Assembly (NCBI GenBank): GCA_963695405.1
Contig: CAVOGJ010000022.1
Coordinates: forward strand, 1-64,000
Source: CAVOGJ01 sp963695405
GTDB taxonomy: Bacteria; Planctomycetota; Planctomycetia; Pirellulales; Pirellulaceae
Direction: 5' to 3'
DNA: 64,000 nucleotides
Of the stretch, positions 37,394-45,695 are shown in pieces. Under the pieces are notes generated by a model. That model made no database searches and was not told the DNA's origin. It saw only the letters and a list, made by a program, of their open reading frames with translations. A program made the position numbers and the translations under genes. Position 1 is the stretch's first letter. Every line of letters begins with the position of its first letter.

Positions 37394-38101
37394 ATGAATT
37401 GCGTTCGATTACTTATGTTGGCCATCGCGGCCGTCGGCCTTTTCATTTGCCACCTCGATGCCACGACACCGAATACGATTCAAGTGAATCCCCCATTGAC
37501 TTCCTACGTCGACGCCAGAATCACGGAGTTTGATCAGATCCCCGCTGATCGCGCGGTATTGCTGTCGCAGCTTGCCGAATATATCACGGCCTGTCGCGCG
37601 AACGAACAAACCGCGCGACTCACATTTATCTGCACGCATAACTCACGACGAAGTCAAATGGCCCAGGTATGGGCAGCCGTTTCGGCCGCCTATTTTGGCA
37701 TTAACGACGTTCAGGCGTTCTCCGGTGGGACCGAACGCACCGCATTTAACCCTCGGGCCGTGGCGGCTCTGAAGCGGGCAGGACTGGACGTCCGAAATCA
37801 GGGTAAGGAAGAGCCAAACCCCAGATACCGGGTGTCATTCGCCGCAGCGATGGAACCGTTACTCTGTTTTTCAAAGCGGTATGACGATGAACCGAATCCG
37901 AAGACCGAATATTGCGCCGTGATGACTTGTTCAGAAGCGGACAAGGCTTGTCCGCTTGTCGCGGGCGCCGCCAAGCGTCTGCCTATTTCTTACACCGACC
38001 CCAAGCTGGCGGACGATACAAGCTTGGAAAGCGAAACCTATGACGAGCGGTGTGCGCAGATCGCGCGCGAAATGTTATTCGTGTTTTCTAGGGTCAAGTG
38101 A
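37394..38101 (+). CDS. Exported low-molecular-weight phosphatase / arsenate reductase-like protein
   Basis: A 235-aa protein with a signal peptide ('LLMLAIAAVGLFICHLDA'). After ~60 residues comes the low-molecular-weight phosphatase fold: P-loop 'FICTHNSRRSQMAQ' (CxxxxSRRS, matching the CX5R plan of LMW-PTP/ArsC) and 'VQAFSGGTERTAFNPRAVAA'. The C-terminus is long and contains several further Cys ('YCAVMTCSEADKACPLVAG'), as in thioredoxin-coupled ArsC. Family members are normally cytoplasmic, so the signal peptide is odd. The start is backed by 'ggagg' 6 bases before the ATG. Substrate unknown: phosphotyrosine or arsenate are both possible. Confidence 0.8.
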   Translation: MNCVRLLMLAIAAVGLFICHLDATTPNTIQVNPPLTSYVDARITEFDQIPADRAVLLSQLAEYITACRANEQTARLTFICTHNSRRSQMAQVWAAVSAAYFGINDVQAFSGGTERTAFNPRAVAALKRAGLDVRNQGKEEPNPRYRVSFAAAMEPLLCFSKRYDDEPNPKTEYCAVMTCSEADKACPLVAGAAKRLPISYTDPKLADDTSLESETYDERCAQIAREMLFVFSRVK

Positions 38102-38149
38102 CCTGGCATCCCGGGCGGCCAAAACCGGCAGAATTCGACGACCGTAGGT

Positions 38150-38391
38150 GATTCGGCTGCGTCGGATCTCACTGGCCGACGTAGGAAACACGGAGACGCA
38201 GAGGACGCGGAGGGATACTTGCGTCATTATCCAGCCGGTCCCAGACGCTCGAGGCTCGGTTGTCTCCGTGTCTCTGTGTCTCTGTGTTTCAAAACCGAAT
38301 CGCCAGTCAACCCCACCACCAGTGTGGAGAAATTCGACGACCGTAGGTGATTCGGCTGCGTCGGATCTCACTGGCCGACGAAGGAAACAGT
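38150..38391. repeat. Dispersed ~192-bp repeat, one full and one partial copy
   Basis: Copies start at 38150 and 38349 ('gattcggctgcgtcgg'), the first with an 8-bp extra 'tctgtgtc' step. The second is cut off at about 38391, where the DUF1559 remnant begins. The same unit forms the six-copy array at 40863-41942. Each unit holds inverted arms 'ggaaacacnGAGACGCAGAG' and 'CTCCGTGTCTCTGTGTTTC'. Confidence 0.92.
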
Positions 38392-39070
38392 CCCGGCGGA
38401 CGAGACGTTCTTTTCCAACGACTATCGCTACGATGCGTTGAATGCGGCCCACGATCCCCCGATTACAAACCGTATGGTCTGCGAGTCGCGGATTGCGACA
38501 TTGACCTGCCCAAGCGACGAAGCTCAAGTCGACAGTCGGGGACTTACCTTTCACAACTATGTCGTCAACTACGGCAACACGAATCATATCGGTTGGAATC
38601 ACCTGGGTCCGGCGAACCCGGCATTCGTAAAATACCTCGGAAGCCCATTTATCGGAGACGATTGGAATGCGCATCCCGATACTCAGACCCGATTCCGCAA
38701 AGTTACGGATGGTTTGAGCAAGACGCTGCTGGCGTCCGAGACGATTCAGGGTCGCGATGGTGACCTGCGTGGCTTTACATGGTGGGGTTGGGCCGCCGGC
38801 TTCGAAACGCAGGCCTCTCCCAATGCTTCGGAACCGGATACGATGCAATACGCAACCGCCTGCAATCCAACCGCACCCAATCCGCCGTGTACCGCGCCGT
38901 CCACGCTGGGTAATCTGTTCCGGGCAGCCGCCCGCAGTCGTCACGAAGGTGGTGTGAATACGGTCATGCTTGACGGGTCGGTTCGCTTCATCCCCGACGC
39001 CGTTGATTTGGCGGTCTGGCGGGCGGCGAGTACGACGCAAGGTGAAGAAGTCTATAACGCCGCCGAGTGA
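38392..39070 (+). pseudogene. DUF1559 (pilin-like) gene, N-terminally truncated
   Basis: The open frame reads 'FFSNDYRYDALNAAHDPPIT', 'IATLTCPSDEAQVDSRGLT', 'FHNYVVNYGNTNHIGWNH' and ends with the H-X9-DG signature 'SRHEGGVNTVMLDGSVRF'. This is the C-terminal two thirds of a DUF1559 protein, an exported pilin-like family vastly expanded in planctomycetes. The N-terminal prepilin cleavage site and helix are missing; the dispersed 192-bp repeat abuts the break. An ATG at 38438 exists but is internal to the domain. Confidence 0.82.
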
Positions 39071-39138
39071 ACCACGAGCAATCGGCCAAGGCGTTTGGCG
39101 AAGACCTGTCGACGACTTCGCAACTCCGGCCAAACCAC

Positions 39139-39420
39139 TTAAGCCTTTCGCGTGGAGGCACCGGAAAGTAGCAAGGCGACCAGCCCGCCAGCAAGGAACT
39201 GCCAGCAGGAAGTGGGCTCCGGAACTGCCGACGAGCTGCGCTGGGACCTATTGAACTTCGCTCCGTTCCACACGTTGAAATCCGAGACGTCGACCAACCC
39301 GTCCGCGTTAAAATCACCGCCGGACCAGCGGGTTATCGGCGTAAACTTATTGGAATTCCACAGGTTGAAATCACTCACATCCACTGAACCGTCAAGGTTG
39401 GCATCCCCCATCAGGAACGG
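39139..39420 (-). pseudogene. Dockerin/PEP-CTERM tail separated from the GH18 gene by a frameshift
   Basis: The frame contains 'GDANLDGSVDVSDFNLWN', 'GDFNADGLVDVSDFNVWN' and the sorting tail 'VPEPTSCWQFLAGGLVALLL'. Read through backwards it runs 'LTGGSPFLMGDANLDG', directly continuing the GH18 protein, which stops in the other frame at 39432. A one-base change near 39434 would fuse them. It is therefore the C-terminal part of one gene (39139-40676). Confidence 0.8.
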
Positions 39421-39431
39421 GCTGCCGCCCG

Positions 39432-40676
39432 TCAGTTGCGGATTTCGGCGCCCCCGATCGCCAGCCAGCCCACTTGATCATCGGTAATGTCGGCAAGCGT
39501 AATGGCGCCATCCGCATTCATGTCGAATGAGGCGTCTTGGCTTGCAGCCACAATCGCGGCTGACAACGCGTCGATATCGCGATAGTCCCACGCGCCATCG
39601 TGGTTAAAATCGCCCTTCGGTCGCCGGGCGGCACGCAACATCGAATTTGCGTGGACCGGGTTCAAATCCTGCGCGAGCTCCCAGATGATAATATTCTGCA
39701 AGCCTTGGGCGACAGCAAAGTCTACCCGCTGCTTCACCATCTCTGGACTGGGAATCCAGACGTTCGAGCCTTGATATTGGTAGGTGCTTCCGTCGCTTGT
39801 TGTGCCATTGGCATTCAGATCGCGATAGGTCACCGCTAATCCGGCGTTGGAACCAGCGAAACCACGTCCGTACATCGGAAGCCCGATTCCCAACTTGTCA
39901 GCGGGTGCGTTGTTGCCCCAGGTCCCGAAGACCCAGGGCCGCTGATTGGGCGAACCTGTTGCATCGGTCCAAGCCTGGACCGCCGTCTCCACATCCGCTT
40001 GCAGCGAATGCTGTCCGGAACTGGCATTGGTCGGATCGTTACTCCACCATCCCAGATCATAAGTCATCAGCGATAAACCATCGACGGCGTTGGGGCCACT
40101 AAAGATGCTGTTCGAAACGATCACGGAAGGGGCGACCGTTGCATAGATTCTGCGAGTGGATCCAAACTCTTGTTTGATGCGCGCGAGCATGGCTGGGTAA
40201 AGCGCATTCCGCTCGGCGCCTGCCGACGGGTGCTCCCAATCGAGATCGACGGCCACCGCCCCAGTTTGGTCGAGCAATGTCTGTAGATTTTGGGCAAATT
40301 GGTTACGCAAAGAAGCGTTGGCCGCCACGGCGGAAAAGCCGTCCGACTGACCGGCACCGCCAATCGTAATGCCCAGGCGGGGTCGCTGAGACTCTGGTAG
40401 CGATTCAATGATTGACTTAATCGTCTGGATATTGCTCAGATGAGAAGCGGTCGTCGTCAGGCTGGCCGAAGCATCAACCGTGATGCCAAAATATCGCACT
40501 TCGTCCAGCAGGGCCAGTTGATCTGGTAGCACGTCGCTGATGTAGCTGCTGGTCATCCGGTAATGTGGAACATACCCGATGAGGTCCACGGCCGCTGCCT
40601 CACTGAACATGCACCACGTCAAAGCGAGCAGCAGAACCGCGCGCTGACGGCGAGCGTTCCCGAAGACCTTTGCCAT
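39432..40676 (-). CDS. Exported glycoside hydrolase family 18 (chitinase-like) protein
   Basis: A 414-aa protein from the ATG at 40676 ('GGAG' 5 bases upstream), with signal peptide 'AVLLLALTWCMFSEAAA'. The GH18 barrel begins 'DLIGYVPHYRMTSSYISDV'. The catalytic strand is 'AVAVDLDWEHP', with the key Asp-x-Asp-x-Glu retained (the first Asp of the full motif is Val). Later blocks are 'GLSLMTYDLGWWSND', 'LGIGLPMYGRGFAGSN' and 'GLQNIIIWELAQDL'. A dockerin-like module ('GDFNHDGAWDYRDIDALS') follows. The protein ends early at 'GGAEIRN' because of a frameshift before its second dockerin and PEP-CTERM tail. It should hydrolyse chitin-like beta-1,4 glycans outside the cell. Confidence 0.85.
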   Translation of the reverse strand: MAKVFGNARRQRAVLLLALTWCMFSEAAAVDLIGYVPHYRMTSSYISDVLPDQLALLDEVRYFGITVDASASLTTTASHLSNIQTIKSIIESLPESQRPRLGITIGGAGQSDGFSAVAANASLRNQFAQNLQTLLDQTGAVAVDLDWEHPSAGAERNALYPAMLARIKQEFGSTRRIYATVAPSVIVSNSIFSGPNAVDGLSLMTYDLGWWSNDPTNASSGQHSLQADVETAVQAWTDATGSPNQRPWVFGTWGNNAPADKLGIGLPMYGRGFAGSNAGLAVTYRDLNANGTTSDGSTYQYQGSNVWIPSPEMVKQRVDFAVAQGLQNIIIWELAQDLNPVHANSMLRAARRPKGDFNHDGAWDYRDIDALSAAIVAASQDASFDMNADGAITLADITDDQVGWLAIGGAEIRN

Positions 40677-40862
40677 GCGTCTCCGATTCAGATTCAGGTA
40701 AACCACTTCATCACCCCCAAGCCCATGCATACTCTGGAAGAAAAGATCTCAGAACGCTATCTGCTGATACGCTAGTCTAGCAATTTTCAGCGGAATCGTG
40801 CCGCTTGTGAATTCAGGGGGCTCATTTTTTTTCATCGTTGGCGAACCATTTCGATCGCCATC

Positions 40863-41942
40863 GATTCGGCCTCGGCGGACCTTGCTGGCAGGCGAAGGAA
40901 ACACTGAGTCGCAGAGGACGCGGAGGGATAACTGCGTCATTCTCCAGCCGGTCCCGAACGCTCGAGGCTCTGTTTTCTCCGTGTCTCTGCGTTTCCAACC
41001 CGAACCGCCAAACAAACTCACCACCCGCGCGGAGACATTCGACGACCGTAGACGATTCGGCCGCGGCGGACCTTACTGGCAAACGAAGGAAACACAGAGA
41101 TGTGGAGGACGCGGAGGGATACTTGCGTCATTATCCAGCCGGTGCCAGACGCTCGAGGCTCGGTTGACTCCGTGTCTCTGTGTTTCAAAACCGAACCGCC
41201 AGTCAACCCCAGCACCCGTGTGGAGAAATTTGACGACCGTATAGGTGATTCGGCTGCGTCGGACCTCACTGGCCGACGAAGGAAATACCGAGACGCAGAG
41301 GACGCGGAGGGATACTTGCGTCATTCTCCAGCCGGTCCCAGACGCTCGAGGCTCGGTTGTCTCCGTGTCTCTGTGTTTCAAAACCGAACCGCCAGTCAAC
41401 CCCACCACCCGTGTGGAGAAATTTGACGACCGTAGGTGATTCGGCTGCGTCGGATCTCACTGGCCGACGAAGGAAACACCGAGACGCAGAGGACGCGGAG
41501 GGATACTTGCGTCATTATCCAGCCGGTCCCAGACGCTCGAGGCTCGGTTGTCTCTGTGTCTCTGTGTTTCAAAACCGAACCGCCAGTCAACCCCACCACC
41601 CGTGTGGAGAAATTTGACGACCGTATAGGTGATTCGGCTGCGTCGGACCTCACTGGCCGACGAAGGAAACACCGAGACGCAGAGGACGCGGAGGGATACT
41701 TGCGTCATTATCCAGCCGGTGCCAGACGCTCGAGGCTCGGTTTCTCTCCGTGTCTCTGCGTTTCCAACCCGAACCGCCAAACAAACTCACCACCCGCGCG
41801 GAGACATTCGACGACCGTAGACGATTCGGCCGCGGCGGACCTTACTGGCAAACGAAGGAAACACAGAGATGTGGAGGACGCGGAGGGATACTTGCGTCAT
41901 GATCCAGCCGGTCCCAGACGCTCGAGGCTCGGTTGTCTCCGT
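40863..41942. repeat. Tandem array of six ~192-bp repeats
   Basis: Units start at 40863, 41054, 41247, 41438, 41631 and 41823 (spacings 191, 193, 191, 193, 192); the last is partial. Each unit has the inverted arms 'gagacgcagaggacgcgg' and 'ctccgtgtctctgtgtttc' around a ~50-bp core ending 'gctcgaggctcgg'. The junction of units 1-2 is nearly identical to that of units 5-6, showing a four-unit (769-bp) higher-order duplication. No gene is encoded; open frames through it are artefacts. The array ends ~220 bp upstream of pgi. Confidence 0.95.
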
Positions 41943-42163
41943 TTTTCCCTGATCTCCTCTTTCGCCCCGCGAAAGTATTGTCCTGCCGCATTGGCGCCTC
42001 GGCCTCTTGGCTTCAAGATGAGGGCCGCCAGTCATGCGTCTCGGGATGAAATCAGCATCGGTTTTCTAGCAGTCGCCGTCGCGATCCGAGCTATCTGCCG
42101 GCGTGCAACCGGGCGACGCGGAATGCAAAGTCACTTGGAAAGCAATGAAGAAGGGAAGCGAAT

Positions 42164-43834
42164 ATGACAGCAGGTCAGCCACAACTCTCCGCGCGTGCGG
42201 CTTGGGAGTCTCTCGCCGCGAACTTCGAACAGGTCCGGGACCTGCACTTAAGAAAGTTGTTCGCCGATGATTCCACGCGCGGGGAGCGGATGACGATCGA
42301 GGCGTTGGGGCTGTATCTCGATTACTCGAAGAATCGAATCACCGACGAGACCATCCGACGGCTGTTCCATTTGGCCGAGGAAGTTGACCTGCGCGGTCGG
42401 ATCGAGTCCATGTTCCGCGGCGAAAAGATCAATATCACGGAGGACCGAGCGGTATTGCATGTGGCTCTTCGGGCGCCCCGCGAGGCGTCGATACTTGTGG
42501 ATGGTCAAAACGTCGTGCCCGAGGTGCATGCCGTGCTCGAAAAGATGAGTCGCTTCTCCCAACAGATCCGGGACGGCGCCTGGGTGGGACAAACCGGCCG
42601 GCCCATCCGCAACATCGTGAACATCGGAATCGGCGGCTCGGATCTGGGTCCCGTCATGGCGTACGAAGCGCTCAGGTTCTATAGCGACCGTCGCTTGACC
42701 TTTCGGTTCGTCTCGAACATTGACGGGACCGATCTGGCCGAGGCCACTCACGACCTGGATCCGGCCGAGACGTTGTTCATCGTGGCTTCAAAAACATTCA
42801 CGACATTGGAAACGATGACCAACGCACACACGGCCCGCGACTGGCTGTTGAACGGCCTGGGCGACGATGTGACCGCCGTTGCGAGGCATTTTGTTGCGGT
42901 GTCGACGAATGCCGAAAAGGTGGCCGAGTTTGGCATTGATACTGGCAACATGTTCGAGTTCTGGGATTGGGTGGGCGGACGTTACTCGATGGACTCGGCC
43001 ATCGGCCTCTCGACAATGCTGGCGATCGGAGCCGAACACTTTCACGCGCTGCTCAGTGGTTTCCATCAGATGGACGAACACTTTCGCACGGCTCCATTCG
43101 AACGAAATCTGCCCGTGCTGTTAGGCCTGCTCACGGTCTGGTACACCAACTTCTTCAAGGCACCGACCGTAGCCGTTCTGCCGTACGAGCAATATCTCAA
43201 ACGCTTCCCGGCCTACCTGCAGCAATTGACGATGGAAAGCAACGGCAAGTATGTGACTCTAGCCGGAACGCGTGTCGACTACGATACCAGCCCGATCTAT
43301 TGGGGCGAGCCGGGAACGAACGGACAGCATTCGTTTTACCAGTTGATTCATCAAGGGACGCGTCTGATTCCTTGTGACTTTGTCGCGTTTGGACAATCAC
43401 TTCACCCGATCGGCCGCCATCACGACATGCTGATGGCGAATGTCTTCGCCCAGAGCGAGGCGTTGGCTTTCGGAAAAACGCCCGCTGAGGTCCGCGCCGA
43501 AGGAACGCCGGAATGGCTAGTGCCCCATCGAGTCTTTGAGGGAAACCGGCCGTCGAACACGATCCTCGCTGAGCGGCTGACACCGGAAACGCTCGGCAAG
43601 CTTGTCGCTCTCTACGAGCACGCCGTCTTTACGCAGGGCGCCATTTGGAACATCGATTCGTTTGATCAGTGGGGCGTCGAATTGGGGAAGGTACTGGCTC
43701 AGCGGATCGTCCCGGAACTGGAAAGCAGCGAGGAACCAGAGTGGAACCATGACTCTTCCACGAACCGCTTGATTCAGCGGTATCGAGAACTGAAATTGAC
43801 GGATGCGGAGACTTCCGCCGATCGTTCAGGATAA
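42164..43834 (+). CDS. pgi: Glucose-6-phosphate isomerase
   Basis: A 556-aa cytoplasmic enzyme interconverting glucose 6-phosphate and fructose 6-phosphate in glycolysis. Signatures are clear: 'NIGIGGSDLGPVMAYEAL', 'VSNIDGTDLAEA', 'VASKTFTTLETMTNA', 'GGRYSMDSAIGLSTMLAIG', 'MESNGKYV' and 'PGTNGQHSFYQLIHQGT'. The length suits the long bacterial form. The ATG at 42164 has 'gaaggga' upstream. It appears monocistronic. Its upstream region is occupied by the tandem 192-bp array. Confidence 0.97.
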   Translation: MTAGQPQLSARAAWESLAANFEQVRDLHLRKLFADDSTRGERMTIEALGLYLDYSKNRITDETIRRLFHLAEEVDLRGRIESMFRGEKINITEDRAVLHVALRAPREASILVDGQNVVPEVHAVLEKMSRFSQQIRDGAWVGQTGRPIRNIVNIGIGGSDLGPVMAYEALRFYSDRRLTFRFVSNIDGTDLAEATHDLDPAETLFIVASKTFTTLETMTNAHTARDWLLNGLGDDVTAVARHFVAVSTNAEKVAEFGIDTGNMFEFWDWVGGRYSMDSAIGLSTMLAIGAEHFHALLSGFHQMDEHFRTAPFERNLPVLLGLLTVWYTNFFKAPTVAVLPYEQYLKRFPAYLQQLTMESNGKYVTLAGTRVDYDTSPIYWGEPGTNGQHSFYQLIHQGTRLIPCDFVAFGQSLHPIGRHHDMLMANVFAQSEALAFGKTPAEVRAEGTPEWLVPHRVFEGNRPSNTILAERLTPETLGKLVALYEHAVFTQGAIWNIDSFDQWGVELGKVLAQRIVPELESSEEPEWNHDSSTNRLIQRYRELKLTDAETSADRSG

Positions 43835-44367
43835 GGCGGCCGGGAGTTGACCTTGCCGAGCGCAGCAAGCCAGCGGGCCTCTTCCGGCTCGCGTTCCTCC
43901 GGTGATTAGGTGGCGAATCACGTGAGCCTGCACATTTGGCGGTTCCCGGTCCAAGTTGGTGATTCACGGTCACATCGCCGATGCATTGGCAACCAGAAAT
44001 AGATCACGATGGTCTTTCTGCCGACGAGCGAAAGGCACTCCAGCGTCCCTGTGGCGCAAGCAACAGCAACTCGCTCGGCCAAGCCGTCACTCTCAACCTG
44101 CTTTCGCAGCCGGGTTCAACCACGAAGGGCACGAAGTCGTCAACCCACGTCGTGTTCGATTTCCTGAACTTCCTTCGCCAGGAACTAGGACGGCGCAATG
44201 ATTGACCGCGCGCGATGCCGCAAAAGCAGATCAGGTTTCATCGTGTGCTTTGTGTCCTTCGTGGTAATGATCTACGATTGCCACTCGGACCCAGCGTCGC
44301 GCAGTGAGAATACCCAAGTAGCAGCAGCCATGGGATTTCCCGAAGGACTTTTCCGAAAGCTAAGGGC
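43835..44367. other. Gene-free stretch with an imperfect inverted repeat
   Basis: No gene is supported. About 44119-44268 is bracketed by 'aaccacgaagggcacgaag' and its near reverse complement 'tttgtgtccttcgtggt', a dispersed-repeat design that resembles the arms of the 192-bp unit. Confidence 0.65.
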
Positions 44368-45261
44368 TTAACGCGGCTTTTGATCGTTAAGGGACCAGTC
44401 GTAGTCGACAAACGTCATCTTGCCTTTGCCGGCGGCGGCCGCCTGCTGCGAGTCAACATCCGGCAGCCACTCGGCGATCCGCCGCAACCGGGCACTCGGA
44501 GTTGATCCGAAATCCTCTCCAAACCAGTCCAATATCGGCGACACGAAAAAGGTCTGTGAAGACGCGTCATAGCGGAACTTTGTACGATCCGAGAAGAACA
44601 ACTGGGCATTGAGCGTAAGCTGCTTATCCAAACGCGTCGCATCGTAGGCTTCGTCAAGTAGCCGCGGACAGCCCATCGAAGCGCAGACGATCGCGAAATG
44701 GATGCGTGGCTCGCCCATCTTGCGAAGAATCTGATGTTCCATCGCGTCAAGCGAAATCGGCTGCTCACCCACGATGAGCTTCAAGTTCTTCCAGATGTTG
44801 TAGCCGATCCATCGGGCTGTGTGGTTTCGAATGCTGCTCGTCGGATACTCGCGGAGAATCCCGCTGACGGTCACGGCGTTGTACGCGTTGATCCAGAAGG
44901 CGATTTTGGCCTCGTGGCTGCCAACTCCATTGGAAGCCGACAGATGCTGAAGATAGCTATTCAACACCTGCACATCGTCTGCCGATTTCCTCCAGGCCGT
45001 ATAATCGACGAGTCCCCGTTTGTTGACATACCGTCGGAGCAATCGATCCCACGTGGCATGCGAGATGCGACCAAGGGGAAGCCGGTCGGCAGGGGCCATG
45101 CGTGTACCGACGATCACGTCCTCGGCCCCGCTGGACGGCGGACGGCCAGCCAGGTAGCAAACAACAACGCATCCAAGCGTGGCAGGAAACCAGCCATTTC
45201 TATGAACCACTCCGCTTCTCCTACGACATCTCCATCGCCCCATCCGGGTCGCGACCCCCAT
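44368..45261 (-). CDS. DUF547 domain protein, exported
   Basis: A 297-aa protein. A basic N-terminus and the hydrophobic 'WFPATLGCVVVCYLAG' suggest export. The DUF547 domain is clear: 'LVDYTAWRKSADDVQVLNSY', 'AKIAFWINAYNAVTVSGIL', 'LDAMEHQILRK' and 'RIHFAIVCASMGCPRLLDEA'. Conserved Cys and His residues suggest a papain-like fold, but the activity is unknown. It stands alone on the minus strand between pgi and cydA. The first ATG is used; a second in-frame ATG six codons on is equally possible. Confidence 0.82.
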   Translation of the reverse strand: MGVATRMGRWRCRRRSGVVHRNGWFPATLGCVVVCYLAGRPPSSGAEDVIVGTRMAPADRLPLGRISHATWDRLLRRYVNKRGLVDYTAWRKSADDVQVLNSYLQHLSASNGVGSHEAKIAFWINAYNAVTVSGILREYPTSSIRNHTARWIGYNIWKNLKLIVGEQPISLDAMEHQILRKMGEPRIHFAIVCASMGCPRLLDEAYDATRLDKQLTLNAQLFFSDRTKFRYDASSQTFFVSPILDWFGEDFGSTPSARLRRIAEWLPDVDSQQAAAAGKGKMTFVDYDWSLNDQKPR

Positions 45262-45695
45262 CCGTACGCCGTACCAACCTTCAAACTAGTCGCAGAGGAT
45301 AGCGAATCGACGGCGAGCCGGTCTGTACGACCGCTAACTTTCAGTGGCAAGTAGCGACGATTTTCGTTCGCTTCCTTGATTCTACCATTCGTGCGTTACT
45401 TCGAATTTACGCTTGTTGAAGGATTCGTCCAAAGACTGCGCAGCCCGCTTTTCCGCAGCGGAACCCGCCTTCGTATCACCCCCCGGTCAAAGAGCAGCGC
45501 TGCCGAGCAGCTATTGACTTTCCTTCGCATCCAAGCGAAACACGAAGGCGAAGAAGGTCGCCTGGGGAACACGACGCGTGCCCTTCCCATCGACACCCAG
45601 CGCCGGGACGACGACCGTCCCCCACGTCCCCTAGCTCTTCACTGCCAGCTCAGGGTGTCTTGTTTCATCCGAGCCCGCACCAGGTGATCACACCC
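45262..45695. other. Intergenic region upstream of cydA
   Basis: About 430 bp between the divergent DUF547 and cydA genes. It must hold the promoters of both, but I cannot place them from the sequence. Confidence 0.5.

Noticed and set aside
40863..41942. CRISPR array
   Set aside because: Units are ~192 bp with no unique spacers between short identical repeats, and no cas genes are present.
41436..42167. A 243-codon open frame through the 192-bp array
   Set aside because: It arises because the repeat length is close to a multiple of three; its residues merely repeat with the DNA units, all six frames are similarly open, and there is no ribosome site.
44300..44370. Tiny plus-strand peptide before the DUF547 stop
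   Set aside because: About 13 codons with no ribosome site or conservation evidence.
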